A DNA stretch of 64,000 nt from Sphingobacterium sp. UGAL515B_05 (GTDB lineage Bacteria; Bacteroidota; Bacteroidia; Sphingobacteriales; Sphingobacteriaceae): positions 558,001 through 622,000 of the forward strand of contig NZ_CP109907.1 of assembly GCF_033097525.1 (NCBI RefSeq), read 5' to 3'. The translations under genes and the position numbers were made by a program. A model generated the notes under the pieces. The model worked only from the letters and a program-made list of their open reading frames with translations. It was not told the DNA's origin and did not search any database. Positions 17,259 to 25,919 of the stretch are shown here, piece after piece; within the stretch, counting starts at the first letter, position 1; each line of letters starts with the position of its first letter.

Positions 17259-17564
17259 GCTGTTCGATTTACGTTCTTGCTTAACAAACTCACTTGCCTA
17301 ACAAACTTAATTAAATTGCTGTTTATATCCAATAAATCTGCCCACTTCTAAAAAACAATTTACTCCTATGACCTCGGCTATAAAGCCATCCCCGCAACAT
17401 GTTACGACGAACAGCAATGTTTCCAGTCAATGAATTTCACCTGTTGGATGCATTTACTCCTTACTGTAAAGCTTGTCCCCGAAGATTGCTTTTCTTGATA
17501 AGAACGTCAGATAAGAAAAAGAATTGTTCAGAAATCGTAACTTTGACGCCTAATTTATTTGAGA
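17259..17564. other. Divergent intergenic gap NlpC/P60-EamA
   Basis: The 306-nt gap has no supportable gene. A TAACTTTG -7 box at 17538-17545 probably serves the EamA gene. Confidence 0.6.
17538..17545 (+). promoter_or_regulatory. -7 box upstream of the EamA gene
   Basis: TAACTTTG fits TAnnTTTG and lies 19 nt before the ATG at 17565. No TTG occurs at 17-20 nt upstream of the box. Confidence 0.45.
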
Positions 17565-18461
17565 ATGGAAAAATTAAAAGGTGCATTAGCTGTCTTTTTA
17601 GGTGCGAGTAGTTTTGGGATACTATCAACGTTTGTTAAAAAAGCCTATGGTAAAGGGTTGACTTTAGGAGAGGTAACGGGAATTCAGGTATTGTTTGGCA
17701 TGCTTATCCTGTGGCTTATCTATATTGTCATCAAACTCTTTTCTGCAAAGTCATTTCACTCTTCAAGCAAGAAATCTTCATGGATCAAGATATTAATCAG
17801 TGGTACCTCTACCGGTTTGGTGAGTATCCTCTATTACAAATGTGTGCAGCTTGTTCCGGCTTCGTTGGCCATTGTGCTGTTGATGCAGTATATCTGGATC
17901 GGTGTCCTGATTGAATTTATCTTTTTCAAGGCAAAACCTTCAAAAAACAACTTGATTGGCATCGGCATTGTACTCATTGCAACATTATTAGCGACTGGAC
18001 TTATTGAAAAAGGCGTACAACACCTCAACTTAACAGGTGTCTTATTTGGTCTTTTAGCGGCGACAGCCTATTCGGTCTTCATGATCGTGAATGGCCGTGT
18101 CGGCAATGACTATCACCCCATTCAAAAAAGTGCTATTATGGTAACGGGGGCCTGTATCATGGTCTTTACCTTATTTCCGCCTGCTTATTTATTGAATGGT
18201 CAATTTGATGGTAACTTTCTCTATTTCGGTTTGATCCTTTCTCTATTTGGCACAGTCATCCCGCCTTTACTATTTGCCTACGGCTTACCTAAAACGGGCT
18301 TTTCCTTAGGGGGAATATTGAGTTCGGCGGAGTTACCAGTAGCCACCTGTATGTCATTTTTTATACTTCATGAAAGTGTATCCACGATACAATGGCTCGG
18401 GGTACTTATGATCTTGGGTACCGTCATCTGGTTGAACGCAGCAAAGAGCAGTGCTCATTAG
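17565..18461 (+). CDS. EamA-family (DMT) transporter
   Basis: A 298-residue inner-membrane protein with about ten hydrophobic helices in two EamA repeats. The first covers residues ~5-135 and starts GALAVFLGASSFGILSTFVKKAYG. The second covers ~145-295, ending in ASFFILHESVSTIQWLGVLMILGTVIW-like helices. The pattern matches the drug/metabolite transporter superfamily, whose members export or import amino acids, nucleotides or other small metabolites. The substrate cannot be told from sequence. I chose the ATG at 17565 over an in-frame TTG two codons earlier. It is convergent with mtaB across a bidirectional terminator. Confidence 0.85.
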   Translation: MEKLKGALAVFLGASSFGILSTFVKKAYGKGLTLGEVTGIQVLFGMLILWLIYIVIKLFSAKSFHSSSKKSSWIKILISGTSTGLVSILYYKCVQLVPASLAIVLLMQYIWIGVLIEFIFFKAKPSKNNLIGIGIVLIATLLATGLIEKGVQHLNLTGVLFGLLAATAYSVFMIVNGRVGNDYHPIQKSAIMVTGACIMVFTLFPPAYLLNGQFDGNFLYFGLILSLFGTVIPPLLFAYGLPKTGFSLGGILSSAELPVATCMSFFILHESVSTIQWLGVLMILGTVIWLNAAKSSAH

Positions 18462-18499
18462 GGGGCAATCAATAGGAAAATTAGGAAATCCCTTTAACG

Positions 18500-18536
18500 A
18501 AAAAAGGCAATCTTACTAGAGAAGATTGCCTTTTTT
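18500..18536. terminator. Bidirectional terminator between EamA and mtaB
   Basis: AAAAAGGCAATCTT (ending 18514) pairs with AAGATTGCCTTTTT (starting 18522). The stem has A-run and T-run flanks, so it works on both strands for the convergent genes. Confidence 0.9.
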
Positions 18537-18573
18537 GTATGTTATAAATCTTAATATGATATCCTTAAAAAAA

Positions 18574-19896
18574 TTAATGTGTCAGTGTCTCCGGAATTTC
18601 TTCTACCTCCACTTCACAGGAATCCGTTACGTCCATAAATTTAACCGGCACAACCTCATTCACCAATAATGGATCGTATAAGGTCCGTACTTTAACATAG
18701 TTTTTAGAAAAACCATGCATATATCCATCTTTTTCATCGGCCTCAAACAAGACATCACCAGTCTCGCCAAGCTGTGACTCATAAAAAGCACGGCGCTTCT
18801 TCTCCGAAAGGATATGCAACATTTTGCTACGGTCACTACGTTGAGCTCCCGGCACAGCACCGTCCATTTGAGCTGCAATCGTATTCTCTCTTTCTGAATA
18901 GGTAAAGACATGCAGATAAGAAATATCCAAATCATTCAAGAAATTGTACGTGTCGATAAAGTCTTCACGTGTTTCTCCCGGAAATCCGACAATAACGTCA
19001 ACACCAATACAGCAATTAGGCATCAATGACTTGATAAATGCGACGCGCTCTGTGTAAAGTTCTCTTTTGTACCTTCTGCGCATTAAACTCAGAATTTTAT
19101 TGCTTCCAGACTGCAGTGGCATATGGAAATGTGGAACAAAACGTTTTGATTGTGCCACAAACTCAATAATATCGTTGGAAAGAAGATTAGGTTCTATCGA
19201 AGAAATCCGAATCCTGTCGATACCTTCGACTTCATCCAAAGCCTTTACCAAATCCAAGAATCGATCTTCACGCTTACCATCCCGAATACCAAAATCACCA
19301 ATATTAACTCCCGTTAACACAATTTCTTTTACGCCTGAAGCTGCAATTTCTTCCGCTTGACGCACAATATCTTCGATCTTACCCGAGCGGCTTCCGCCAC
19401 GTGCCAGAGGAATCGTACAAAATGTACATGAATAATCGCACCCGTCCTGTACTTTTAGGAAGGTACGCGTACGATCGCCAATCGAATAAGCCGAGACAAA
19501 TTGATTGGTCTCATCGATTGGACCATTATAAACGATCGTTTTTTCCTGTTTCGTCAAATCATTGATATGCTCAATAATATTAAACTTTTCAGCTGCACCT
19601 AAGACCATATCCACTCCGGGAATCTCTGCTATCTCTTTTGGTTTTAGCTGCGCATAACAGCCAACAATCGTAATATAGGCGTTGGGAGAGTGCTTTAATG
19701 CTTCCTTCACTACTTTTCTACACTTCTTGTCAGCATTATCCGTTACCGAACATGTATTGATTACATAAACGTCTGCACGGCTATTGAACGCTGTGGTATC
19801 ATAGCCCGCATCTTTAAATAAACGACCAATGGATGATGTCTCCGAATAATTCAGTTTACATCCAAGTGTATAAAAAGCTACTTTTTTATTCTCCAT
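18574..19896 (-). CDS. mtaB: tRNA t6A37 methylthiotransferase MtaB
   Basis: A radical-SAM enzyme that turns t6A at position 37 of tRNA into ms2t6A using two 4Fe-4S clusters. The 440-residue product starts MENKKVAFYTLGCKLNYSE. The N-terminal UPF0004 domain has the three cluster cysteines (LGCKLN, INTCSVT, VGCYAQ). The radical-SAM motif CDYSCTFC follows near residue 150, and a TRAM-like domain closes the protein. The GCKLN/CSVT pattern separates MtaB from MiaB and RimO. The ATG at 19896 is preferred because an in-frame TTG at 19908 lies in the -7 box. tsaB, part of the t6A pathway that makes its substrate, is elsewhere in this window. Confidence 0.92.
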   Translation of the reverse strand: MENKKVAFYTLGCKLNYSETSSIGRLFKDAGYDTTAFNSRADVYVINTCSVTDNADKKCRKVVKEALKHSPNAYITIVGCYAQLKPKEIAEIPGVDMVLGAAEKFNIIEHINDLTKQEKTIVYNGPIDETNQFVSAYSIGDRTRTFLKVQDGCDYSCTFCTIPLARGGSRSGKIEDIVRQAEEIAASGVKEIVLTGVNIGDFGIRDGKREDRFLDLVKALDEVEGIDRIRISSIEPNLLSNDIIEFVAQSKRFVPHFHMPLQSGSNKILSLMRRRYKRELYTERVAFIKSLMPNCCIGVDVIVGFPGETREDFIDTYNFLNDLDISYLHVFTYSERENTIAAQMDGAVPGAQRSDRSKMLHILSEKKRRAFYESQLGETGDVLFEADEKDGYMHGFSKNYVKVRTLYDPLLVNEVVPVKFMDVTDSCEVEVEEIPETLTH

Positions 19897-19905
19897 AATA
19901 TTTTG

Positions 19906-19913
19906 CAAAATTA
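19906..19913 (-). promoter_or_regulatory. -7 box of mtaB
   Basis: On the minus strand TAATTTTG fits TAnnTTTG and ends 9 nt before the ATG, so the leader would be only a few nucleotides. The -33 TTG is not evident. Confidence 0.45.
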
Positions 19914-20163
19914 CATTTTTTTTCAGTAACCGCTCTTATCATTTTAAGTTTTGACTTTCTCGTTATAAGGATTTTCCTTAGTTTTGACTATCTTGAAAGG
20001 CTGAATGCACCGGCGGCTTATTACAGGCAAACGAAATTAGTCCGGACATGATGTATTCAAATATTCCCCGATTGAGAATCAGACACATAAAATAGCGCTA
20101 TTCGTCCCTATCCAGTTCGATTATAGCATTGATATTTAGTATTTAATAATTACTTTTTTACAG

Positions 20164-20985
20164 ATGAAACAATATTTAGATTTACTCAGACATGTATATA
20201 CGAATGGTGTTGTAAAGACAGATCGTACTGGCACAGGTACCAAAAGTGTCTTTGGATATCAGATGCGTTTCAACCTTCAGGAAGGTTTCCCTTTGGTAAC
20301 GACAAAGAAATTACACCTGCGATCCATTATTCATGAGCTGATCTGGTTCCTTAAAGGTGAAACCAATATTCAGTATCTCAAAGAAAATGGCGTAAGCATT
20401 TGGGACGAGTGGGCTGACGAACAAGGAAATTTAGGGCCTGTATACGGATCACAATGGCGCTCCTGGCCAACACCTGATGGCCGCCATATCGACCAGATCA
20501 CACAGGTGATCAACCAGCTGAAAAATTCACCGGATTCACGCCGCATTATAGTATCGGCATGGAATGTTGCCGAAATAGAGCATATGGCACTCCCTCCTTG
20601 CCATGCTTTTTTCCAATTTTATGTGGCGCCAGCACAGCCCGAAAAAGGCATCATGAAACCACAATTGTCCTGTCAACTGTATCAACGTAGTGCGGATATA
20701 TTCCTTGGCGTACCTTTCAACATTGCCTCTTATGCTTTGTTAACGATGATGGTCGCACAGGTTTGCGACATGGAAGCCGCAGAGTTTATCCATACCCTGG
20801 GCGATGCACATATCTACAGTAACCACTTCGAGCAAACGGAGCTCCAATTGAGCCGCGAGCCAAAAGCGCTACCGCAGATGAAAATAAACCCTGAAGTAAA
20901 CGATATCTTTGAGTTCAAGTTTGAAGATTTTGAATTGTTAAACTACGAATCACATCCACATATCAAAGCTCCGGTTGCCGTTTAA
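20164..20985 (+). CDS. thyA: Thymidylate synthase
   Basis: Methylates dUMP to dTMP with methylene-tetrahydrofolate. The 273-residue product starts [31 protein letters not shown]. The nucleophilic cysteine is C146 in [12 protein letters not shown]. The phosphate-binding arginines are in the RTGT loop and in the [13 protein letters not shown] segment (residues ~121-133). The [24 protein letters not shown] signature and the C-terminal IKAPVAV are intact. The length is close to that of the E. coli enzyme. folA follows after 65 nt, the usual pairing, since the reaction leaves dihydrofolate for reduction. Confidence 0.97.
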   Translation: MKQYLDLLRHVYTNGVVKTDRTGTGTKSVFGYQMRFNLQEGFPLVTTKKLHLRSIIHELIWFLKGETNIQYLKENGVSIWDEWADEQGNLGPVYGSQWRSWPTPDGRHIDQITQVINQLKNSPDSRRIIVSAWNVAEIEHMALPPCHAFFQFYVAPAQPEKGIMKPQLSCQLYQRSADIFLGVPFNIASYALLTMMVAQVCDMEAAEFIHTLGDAHIYSNHFEQTELQLSREPKALPQMKINPEVNDIFEFKFEDFELLNYESHPHIKAPVAV

Positions 20986-21050
20986 CAATGAAGGCACCTA
21001 ATTTTGTAACAACATTATTTTAGCGGACGAATAATCACATTATATCAAAA

Positions 21051-21545
21051 ATGAGCAACCCAACGATCACATTAATCGTAGCTGCGTCGGAAAACAATGC
21101 CATCGGAATCGACAACCAGATGCCTTGGCATTTACCCAACGACTTTAAATATTTTAAGAAAAATACCATTGCGCATTCTGTCCTAATGGGCAGAAAGACT
21201 TTTGAGGCCATAGGCAAAGCTTTACCGGACAGAAGGAATATTGTCATCACGCGTAATGCGAATTTCCAGGGAGAAGATATTGATGTAGCCAATAGTATTC
21301 AGGAGGCACTTTTATATTGCCGGGATGAACGCGAAGTGTTTATCATTGGTGGCGCAAACATTTATCAGCAAGCGCTACCCTTGGCAAACAAAGTGCTTTT
21401 GACACGGGTACATACAACCCTAAAAGGAGATGCTTTCTTCCCTGAATTACCTTCCGAAGAATGGGAATTAATTTCCTCAGATTCGCATCAGACAGATGAG
21501 AAACATGCATTTGCTTATACCTTTGAAGTTTATACGAAAAAATAA
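21051..21545 (+). CDS. folA: Dihydrofolate reductase
   Basis: Reduces dihydrofolate to tetrahydrofolate with NADPH, closing the thymidylate cycle with the thyA product. The 164-residue protein has the ITLIVAASENNAIGIDNQMPWHLPNDFKYFK N-terminus (residues ~5-35) with the family's WHLP motif and the active-site acid in NDFKYFK. The NADPH-binding loops follow as VLMGRKTFEAIGKALPDRRNIVITR (residues ~45-70) and EVFIIGGANIYQQAL (near residue 100). It has the normal length for chromosomal DHFR. The next gene starts 4 nt after its stop. Confidence 0.96.
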   Translation: MSNPTITLIVAASENNAIGIDNQMPWHLPNDFKYFKKNTIAHSVLMGRKTFEAIGKALPDRRNIVITRNANFQGEDIDVANSIQEALLYCRDEREVFIIGGANIYQQALPLANKVLLTRVHTTLKGDAFFPELPSEEWELISSDSHQTDEKHAFAYTFEVYTKK

Positions 21546-21549
21546 ATCC

Positions 21550-22200
21550 ATGGGTATTAAAACCAACAGGCAAACATACACTGGAACGCCCAAGTATGTG
21601 CTGCCTATTTTATGCTTCGGACTTGCTATGCTGGGTAATTTGTCGCAAGTTTTTGCGCAATTCCGTGCACCTTATACGATTCGTACGCCAGGTGGGAATA
21701 TTACAATACCAGGATCGTATGCGCCGATCCTCTATTCTTTCGACCGCGAACCGATCAGCAGTAGGTATAAATTTTATATTGTTTTAAAAAATGACAGTAC
21801 TATCGTTTCAAAAACCAAAATAAAATTGAGAACCGCAACAGCACCAAGTGAAATATCCTGGCGGGAAAAAGGCAAGAAATATACAGTAACACCCGATCAG
21901 ACGAAAGAAATCTATCGGATAGATTATTGGAACAAGAAAATAAAAGGCATTCCACAGGACAGCTGCTGGTTATTTTTGGTCGACACTGTCAGTTATGAAA
22001 AGCGAATCCGCCGCTATAGCATGACCGCTGATATCAATCAGCCTGCCATATCGCATTTCAAGATGGAAAAGGCGAAGGAAATTTTACCACTGAAAAAAGA
22101 AACCTTGGAGCCTTATGTAGAGGGAAATGAAAATGCAAAAAAACTCCTGTCAAAAAACAAATTGTTAAAAGCTATAGAAGAGCTTAATCTACAGAACTAA
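21550..22200 (+). CDS. Hypothetical secreted protein
   Basis: A 216-residue protein I do not recognise. A signal peptide at residues ~15-36 ends at QVFAQ. The mature part opens with the repeated TIRTPGGNITIPGSYAP, then an extended beta-rich region (RYKFYIVLKNDSTIVSKTKIKL). A charged C-terminal helix (KNKLLKAIEELNLQN) ends the protein. There is no catalytic motif. It begins 4 nt after folA and is followed 28 nt later by the serine hydrolase gene, so the four genes from thyA may form one unit. The ATG at 21550 is chosen because upstream in-frame codons would overlap folA deeply. Confidence 0.7.
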   Translation: MGIKTNRQTYTGTPKYVLPILCFGLAMLGNLSQVFAQFRAPYTIRTPGGNITIPGSYAPILYSFDREPISSRYKFYIVLKNDSTIVSKTKIKLRTATAPSEISWREKGKKYTVTPDQTKEIYRIDYWNKKIKGIPQDSCWLFLVDTVSYEKRIRRYSMTADINQPAISHFKMEKAKEILPLKKETLEPYVEGNENAKKLLSKNKLLKAIEELNLQN

Positions 22201-22228
22201 ACAAGCGCAACACTTTGATCTAAAGCAC

Positions 22229-23473
22229 ATGCATAAATACCTCATCTTAATTTTCACTCTATTCATGTCAGACGCATACGCTCAGCAGACAGATACTGTT
22301 TACCTGGAAAAATTACTTCAAAGTCATCCTGATCTATTTCAAAACATATTAAGTCATCCGACGAAAAATGAAGTGCAGATTCTGTATACGCAAATTGATC
22401 GTGACAAATCGAATAGGCCACATTTCAGGTCCTATAGCTATCGACTGAATCCGAACTGGTATTTTTATCCCGCAAGTACCGTGAAGTTGCCGACAGCAAT
22501 TCTGGCCTTAGAAAAAATCAACGATCTCCATCTAGCCGGTTTAACCAAAGATACTCCCCTCCGTATTGATTCTGCATTTGAAAAGCAGACTAAGGTTCTT
22601 GTGGACGAGTCGGCAGCCAATGGTCTTCCCTCTGTTGCACAATACGTAAAAAAAATACTGTTGACCAGCGACAATGATGCACAAAATAGACTGTTTGAAT
22701 TTATTGGCCGTGCTGAACTGAATGCAAAACTAAAAAAATACGGCACCAAATACAGCCGTATCGTCAACCGTCTTGCCATTGGCGACAAAGGAATATGGGC
22801 CAAACATACCAATCCCATTACCTTTTACAATGGAAAAGATGTCATCTACCAACAAGCGGCCCAATTCGACCCAAAAGACTATCCCCTAGAGCTGGCCAAT
22901 ACGCTTCAGGGGAAAGGTTACATGAACGATAAAGATGAACTTATTCATGAGCCATGGAGTTTTGAGGGGCTTAATGTCTACGCACTCGAAGATCAACAGT
23001 TCATATTGAAGAAATTACTATTTCCGGAAGCATTTCAGCCTAAAGAACGATTTAATCTAAAAAAGGAGGATTATGCCCTACTCTATGACTACATGTCGCG
23101 CTATCCCTTTGAATCAGATTTCCCGAAATATGATCCGACTGAATTCTGGCCAACGTATAGCAAGCTCCTTTTTTATGGACGTGAAAAAAATGCGACCTTA
23201 AATCCCAACATCCGGATCTTCAACAAGTATGGAGATTCTTATGGCTATAATATTGATAATGCTTATATCGTCGACTTTGAGCATGGGGTAGAATTTATGC
23301 TCGCCGTTGTTGTGCAGTCCAATGAAAATGGCATCTACAACGATGGACGCTATGAATACGACACAATAACCTACCCCTTTTTAAAGAATATCGGGCAGGT
23401 AATTTATCAGGAGGAATTGAAAAGGGTTAAAAAGTTTAAACCCGATCTATCCAAATTTGATTTCAGAAAATAA
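22229..23473 (+). CDS. Secreted serine hydrolase, class A beta-lactamase-like fold
   Basis: A 414-residue exported protein with a signal peptide ending near residue 19 (DAYAQQ). Motifs of the penicillin-recognising family can be seen: S83-x-x-K86 in YPASTVKLPTA, and S147-D148-N149 in LLTSDNDAQNRLFEFIG. A KYG triad in NKYGDSYGY near residue 335 may stand for KTG. It is longer than a typical class A beta-lactamase (~290 residues), so a transpeptidase, peptidase or esterase role is as likely as antibiotic cleavage. It is downstream of the unknown secreted protein and convergent with ddl. Confidence 0.78.
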   Translation: MHKYLILIFTLFMSDAYAQQTDTVYLEKLLQSHPDLFQNILSHPTKNEVQILYTQIDRDKSNRPHFRSYSYRLNPNWYFYPASTVKLPTAILALEKINDLHLAGLTKDTPLRIDSAFEKQTKVLVDESAANGLPSVAQYVKKILLTSDNDAQNRLFEFIGRAELNAKLKKYGTKYSRIVNRLAIGDKGIWAKHTNPITFYNGKDVIYQQAAQFDPKDYPLELANTLQGKGYMNDKDELIHEPWSFEGLNVYALEDQQFILKKLLFPEAFQPKERFNLKKEDYALLYDYMSRYPFESDFPKYDPTEFWPTYSKLLFYGREKNATLNPNIRIFNKYGDSYGYNIDNAYIVDFEHGVEFMLAVVVQSNENGIYNDGRYEYDTITYPFLKNIGQVIYQEELKRVKKFKPDLSKFDFRK

Positions 23474-23480
23474 AACACAC

Positions 23481-23515
23481 AAAAACGGCTTTCAATGTAT
23501 GAAAGCCGTTTTTTT
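23481..23515. terminator. Bidirectional terminator between serine hydrolase and ddl
   Basis: AAAAACGGCTTTCA (23481-23494) pairs with TGAAAGCCGTTTTT (from 23500) and is followed by a T-run. It starts 7 nt after the hydrolase stop. Confidence 0.9.
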
Positions 23516-23587
23516 ATCGCTATTGCGGCATATTTTTATCCGCTTTGGCCAGAAGGCTGCTTGCTTCACGGCATTTCTGAAATAGAA

Positions 23588-24595
23588 CTATTTCGATTGT
23601 AAGGCTGTTTCGATCAACTCACCGTAAAAATCCCCCTCCTTCATTCCAAAAGCCCGTACCTGCTGCGGAATAAAGCTTTGTGGAGTTTGCCCGGGAATGG
23701 TATTGATTTCGATAAAATAAAATTTATCGGTATCGTTTTCCAAAAAGAAGTCTACCCGAACCATACCTTTACAGTTCAATCTCACATAGATTTCTCTTAA
23801 AATACGCGCAGCACGCTCCTGCTGTTCGATCGTCAGGTCCGCCGGCGTAATCTCCTCGGTCAATCCAGGGACATACTTGGCTTCATAATCAAAAAATTCG
23901 CGTGTAGTCCGAACTTCTGTGGCAGGCAAAACAACAAGCTCGCCTTTTGAATTCCGAAAAATTCCCTCAGAAAATTCGCGTCCAGTCACAAATTCTTCAA
24001 CAATAACCTGTTTTCCTGTATTTTCCGCATCAAAAGCTTTGTCAATCGCTTCCTGCAGTTGTGCCGATTCCTTTACTTTGGTCATTCCGATACTACTTCC
24101 TCCGGCATTAGGTTTCACAAAATAAGGGAGTGAAAGATTACTTTCGACGATTTTGAGTGCCTCCGGGCGTTGCGATTCAAACAGTAGGACCGATTTTGCC
24201 AAATGCAACTCGGGAATATCCGATAAGATCGCTTTTGTATACCCTTTATTCATGGTTAATGCAGATGTCAAAGCATCACATGACGTATAAGGAATATCCA
24301 ATAAATCAAAATAGCTCTGAAGTCTTCCATCTTCTCCAGGCACACCATGCACCATAATAAAAGCTAAGTCAAAAGTCAAGATATCCCCATGCAATGGAAG
24401 GGTAAAATCAGCTTTTGAAATCGGATGACGCTTACCGTCTAAATCTTCATAGTACCATGCTTCTTTGGTCACTGTAATCAAATATATATCGTATTTGTCG
24501 TGATCAAGTTGAGAATTGACGAAGGCAGAACTTTTAAAAGAAACTTCAGCTTCTCCTGTATAACCTCCAGTTATTAATGCTATTTTTGCTTTCAT
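23588..24595 (-). CDS. ddl: D-alanine--D-alanine ligase
   Basis: Joins two D-alanines with ATP to make the dipeptide for the MurF reaction in peptidoglycan synthesis. The 335-residue protein opens MKAKIALITGGYTGEAEVSF, a variant of the usual GGxSxEhxVS loop. It has HGVPGEDGRLQSYFDLLDIPYTSCDALTSALTMNK near residues 85-120, the ATP-grasp loop LPYFVKPNAGGSSIGM and the C-terminal metal ligands in FIEINTIPGQTPQSFIPQQ. I chose the start at 24595 because the longer frame begins with a weak leader overlapping the promoter. It stands apart from the dcw cluster, where many bacteria keep ddlB. Confidence 0.94.
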   Translation of the reverse strand: MKAKIALITGGYTGEAEVSFKSSAFVNSQLDHDKYDIYLITVTKEAWYYEDLDGKRHPISKADFTLPLHGDILTFDLAFIMVHGVPGEDGRLQSYFDLLDIPYTSCDALTSALTMNKGYTKAILSDIPELHLAKSVLLFESQRPEALKIVESNLSLPYFVKPNAGGSSIGMTKVKESAQLQEAIDKAFDAENTGKQVIVEEFVTGREFSEGIFRNSKGELVVLPATEVRTTREFFDYEAKYVPGLTEEITPADLTIEQQERAARILREIYVRLNCKGMVRVDFFLENDTDKFYFIEINTIPGQTPQSFIPQQVRAFGMKEGDFYGELIETALQSK

Positions 24596-24616
24596 AAATT
24601 TTAGCGATTCGAATAG

Positions 24617-24656
24617 CAAATATAATTTGCTATACACGGAAAAACGAATAATTTTG
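24617..24656. promoter_or_regulatory. Overlapping divergent promoters of ddl and the PASTA gene
   Basis: On the plus strand TTTG (24626-24629) lies 19 nt before TAATTTTG (24649-24656), facing the PASTA gene, with an 85-nt leader. On the minus strand TATATTTG (24617-24624) faces ddl, with TCG instead of TTG at the 20-nt spacing. The two would compete for polymerase. Confidence 0.55.
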
Positions 24657-24741
24657 TGAGGAATAATTTTATTTAATCATTCTGCAAACTTGGCTTTAAT
24701 ATTGCGGTTCTATGCAGAATTAATTTTTATCAAACAGAGAA

Positions 24742-25728
24742 ATGTCCAAAGTCGTACAATATCTTCAGACCCCCACTTTTAGGAAAAATCTTGTTGCCGC
24801 TGTTATCGCGATAGTATGTCTATTCCTTTTCGTTTATATTGGACTGAAAATATATACCAAACATGATGAATCTATCGCCGTTCCTAAAGTGAAAGGCCTT
24901 CATATCAGTGCTGCCATCCAAGCGTTGGAGGAAGCCGGGCTGGAGTATCAAATTGACTCCGTCTATCAGATGGATGCCAAACCGGGCATGGTCATAGAGC
25001 AGGACCCCGAACAAGGATTTCATGTAAAGTCGGGTCGGACTATTTATTTGACCATTATCACACAGGTTGCACCTGAAGTTGCTTTTCCGAATATAAAAGA
25101 TAAAACATTGATCGAAGCAACAGCCATCTTGAAAAACCATAACCTTCGAATCGGTGACACTTCTTATGTCGCGGACATCGCCCGGGATATCGTATTGGAT
25201 GCTCAATTTGCAGGACAATCTATCCGCAACGGACGCATGATTCCTAAAGGTTCACGTATAGATCTAGTTTTGGGAAATGGACTTGGAGCAAATGAGGTGG
25301 AGATACCTAATTTAGTTGGGCTTCCATTAAACGAAGCAAAGTTCGCCTTGTCTGGAGCTGGCTTAGGTCTAGGTACTGTAACCTACGATCCAAGCGTAAC
25401 AGATACAGCCACTGCAGTAATCAGTGTACAATCACCAGGAATAGAAAAGGGTCTGACCAGTTTAGGGGCTAAAATTGACGTTACACTTTCACTCACAGCA
25501 CCAACAACAACTACAGGGGCTCCAGCTGGAGGTACGACAACACCTAAACCACAGGCAAACCAAACACAGGTGACTCCGCCAGCGGCAAAACCTCCGGTTC
25601 AGTCAAAGCCTGTTGCTCAAGCAAAAAGTAACACAACAAATAGCCCTACAGCTAAACCGACAACGACAAATCCTGCAGCAGGGCAAAAAAAGGAAAAGGA
25701 AAATAAAGGGAATAGTCTAGGTTTTTAA
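24742..25728 (+). CDS. PASTA-domain membrane protein without kinase
   Basis: A 328-residue protein with one membrane helix near residues 18-38 (AAVIAIVCLFLFVYIGLKIY). Outside the membrane it has three PASTA repeats, at residues ~45-112, ~115-178 and ~190-253. Each opens with a VPKVKGLHISAAIQALEEAG-type helix and a MVIEQDPEQG-type strand. A Thr/Pro/Lys-rich, disordered tail makes up the last ~70 residues. PASTA repeats bind uncrosslinked peptidoglycan or beta-lactams in Ser/Thr kinases and PBPs. There is no kinase domain here. It is divergent from ddl and followed by mltG, which supports a wall-related role. Confidence 0.85.
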   Translation: MSKVVQYLQTPTFRKNLVAAVIAIVCLFLFVYIGLKIYTKHDESIAVPKVKGLHISAAIQALEEAGLEYQIDSVYQMDAKPGMVIEQDPEQGFHVKSGRTIYLTIITQVAPEVAFPNIKDKTLIEATAILKNHNLRIGDTSYVADIARDIVLDAQFAGQSIRNGRMIPKGSRIDLVLGNGLGANEVEIPNLVGLPLNEAKFALSGAGLGLGTVTYDPSVTDTATAVISVQSPGIEKGLTSLGAKIDVTLSLTAPTTTTGAPAGGTTTPKPQANQTQVTPPAAKPPVQSKPVAQAKSNTTNSPTAKPTTTNPAAGQKKEKENKGNSLGF

Positions 25729-25919
25729 GTTTATTGACTCAAAAATGAAGCTGCGTCGAATGATCGCCATCATAATGGATTTAAGTTCTTGGCAGGCACA
25801 GGATATAAAATATCAAAGATGGGAAACGCTATAATACGCGAGATTTCATCAACCATTGACCGCTAAAGGCTATATAACGGCTATAAATAGCGAACAACAG
25901 ATGAATAAAAAATTTTATA

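Noticed and set aside
22229..23473. Acquired antibiotic-resistance beta-lactamase
   Set aside because: The SxxK and SDN motifs fit the fold, but the protein is much longer than class A enzymes, the third motif is altered, and the gene sits among core genes. A general serine hydrolase call is safer.
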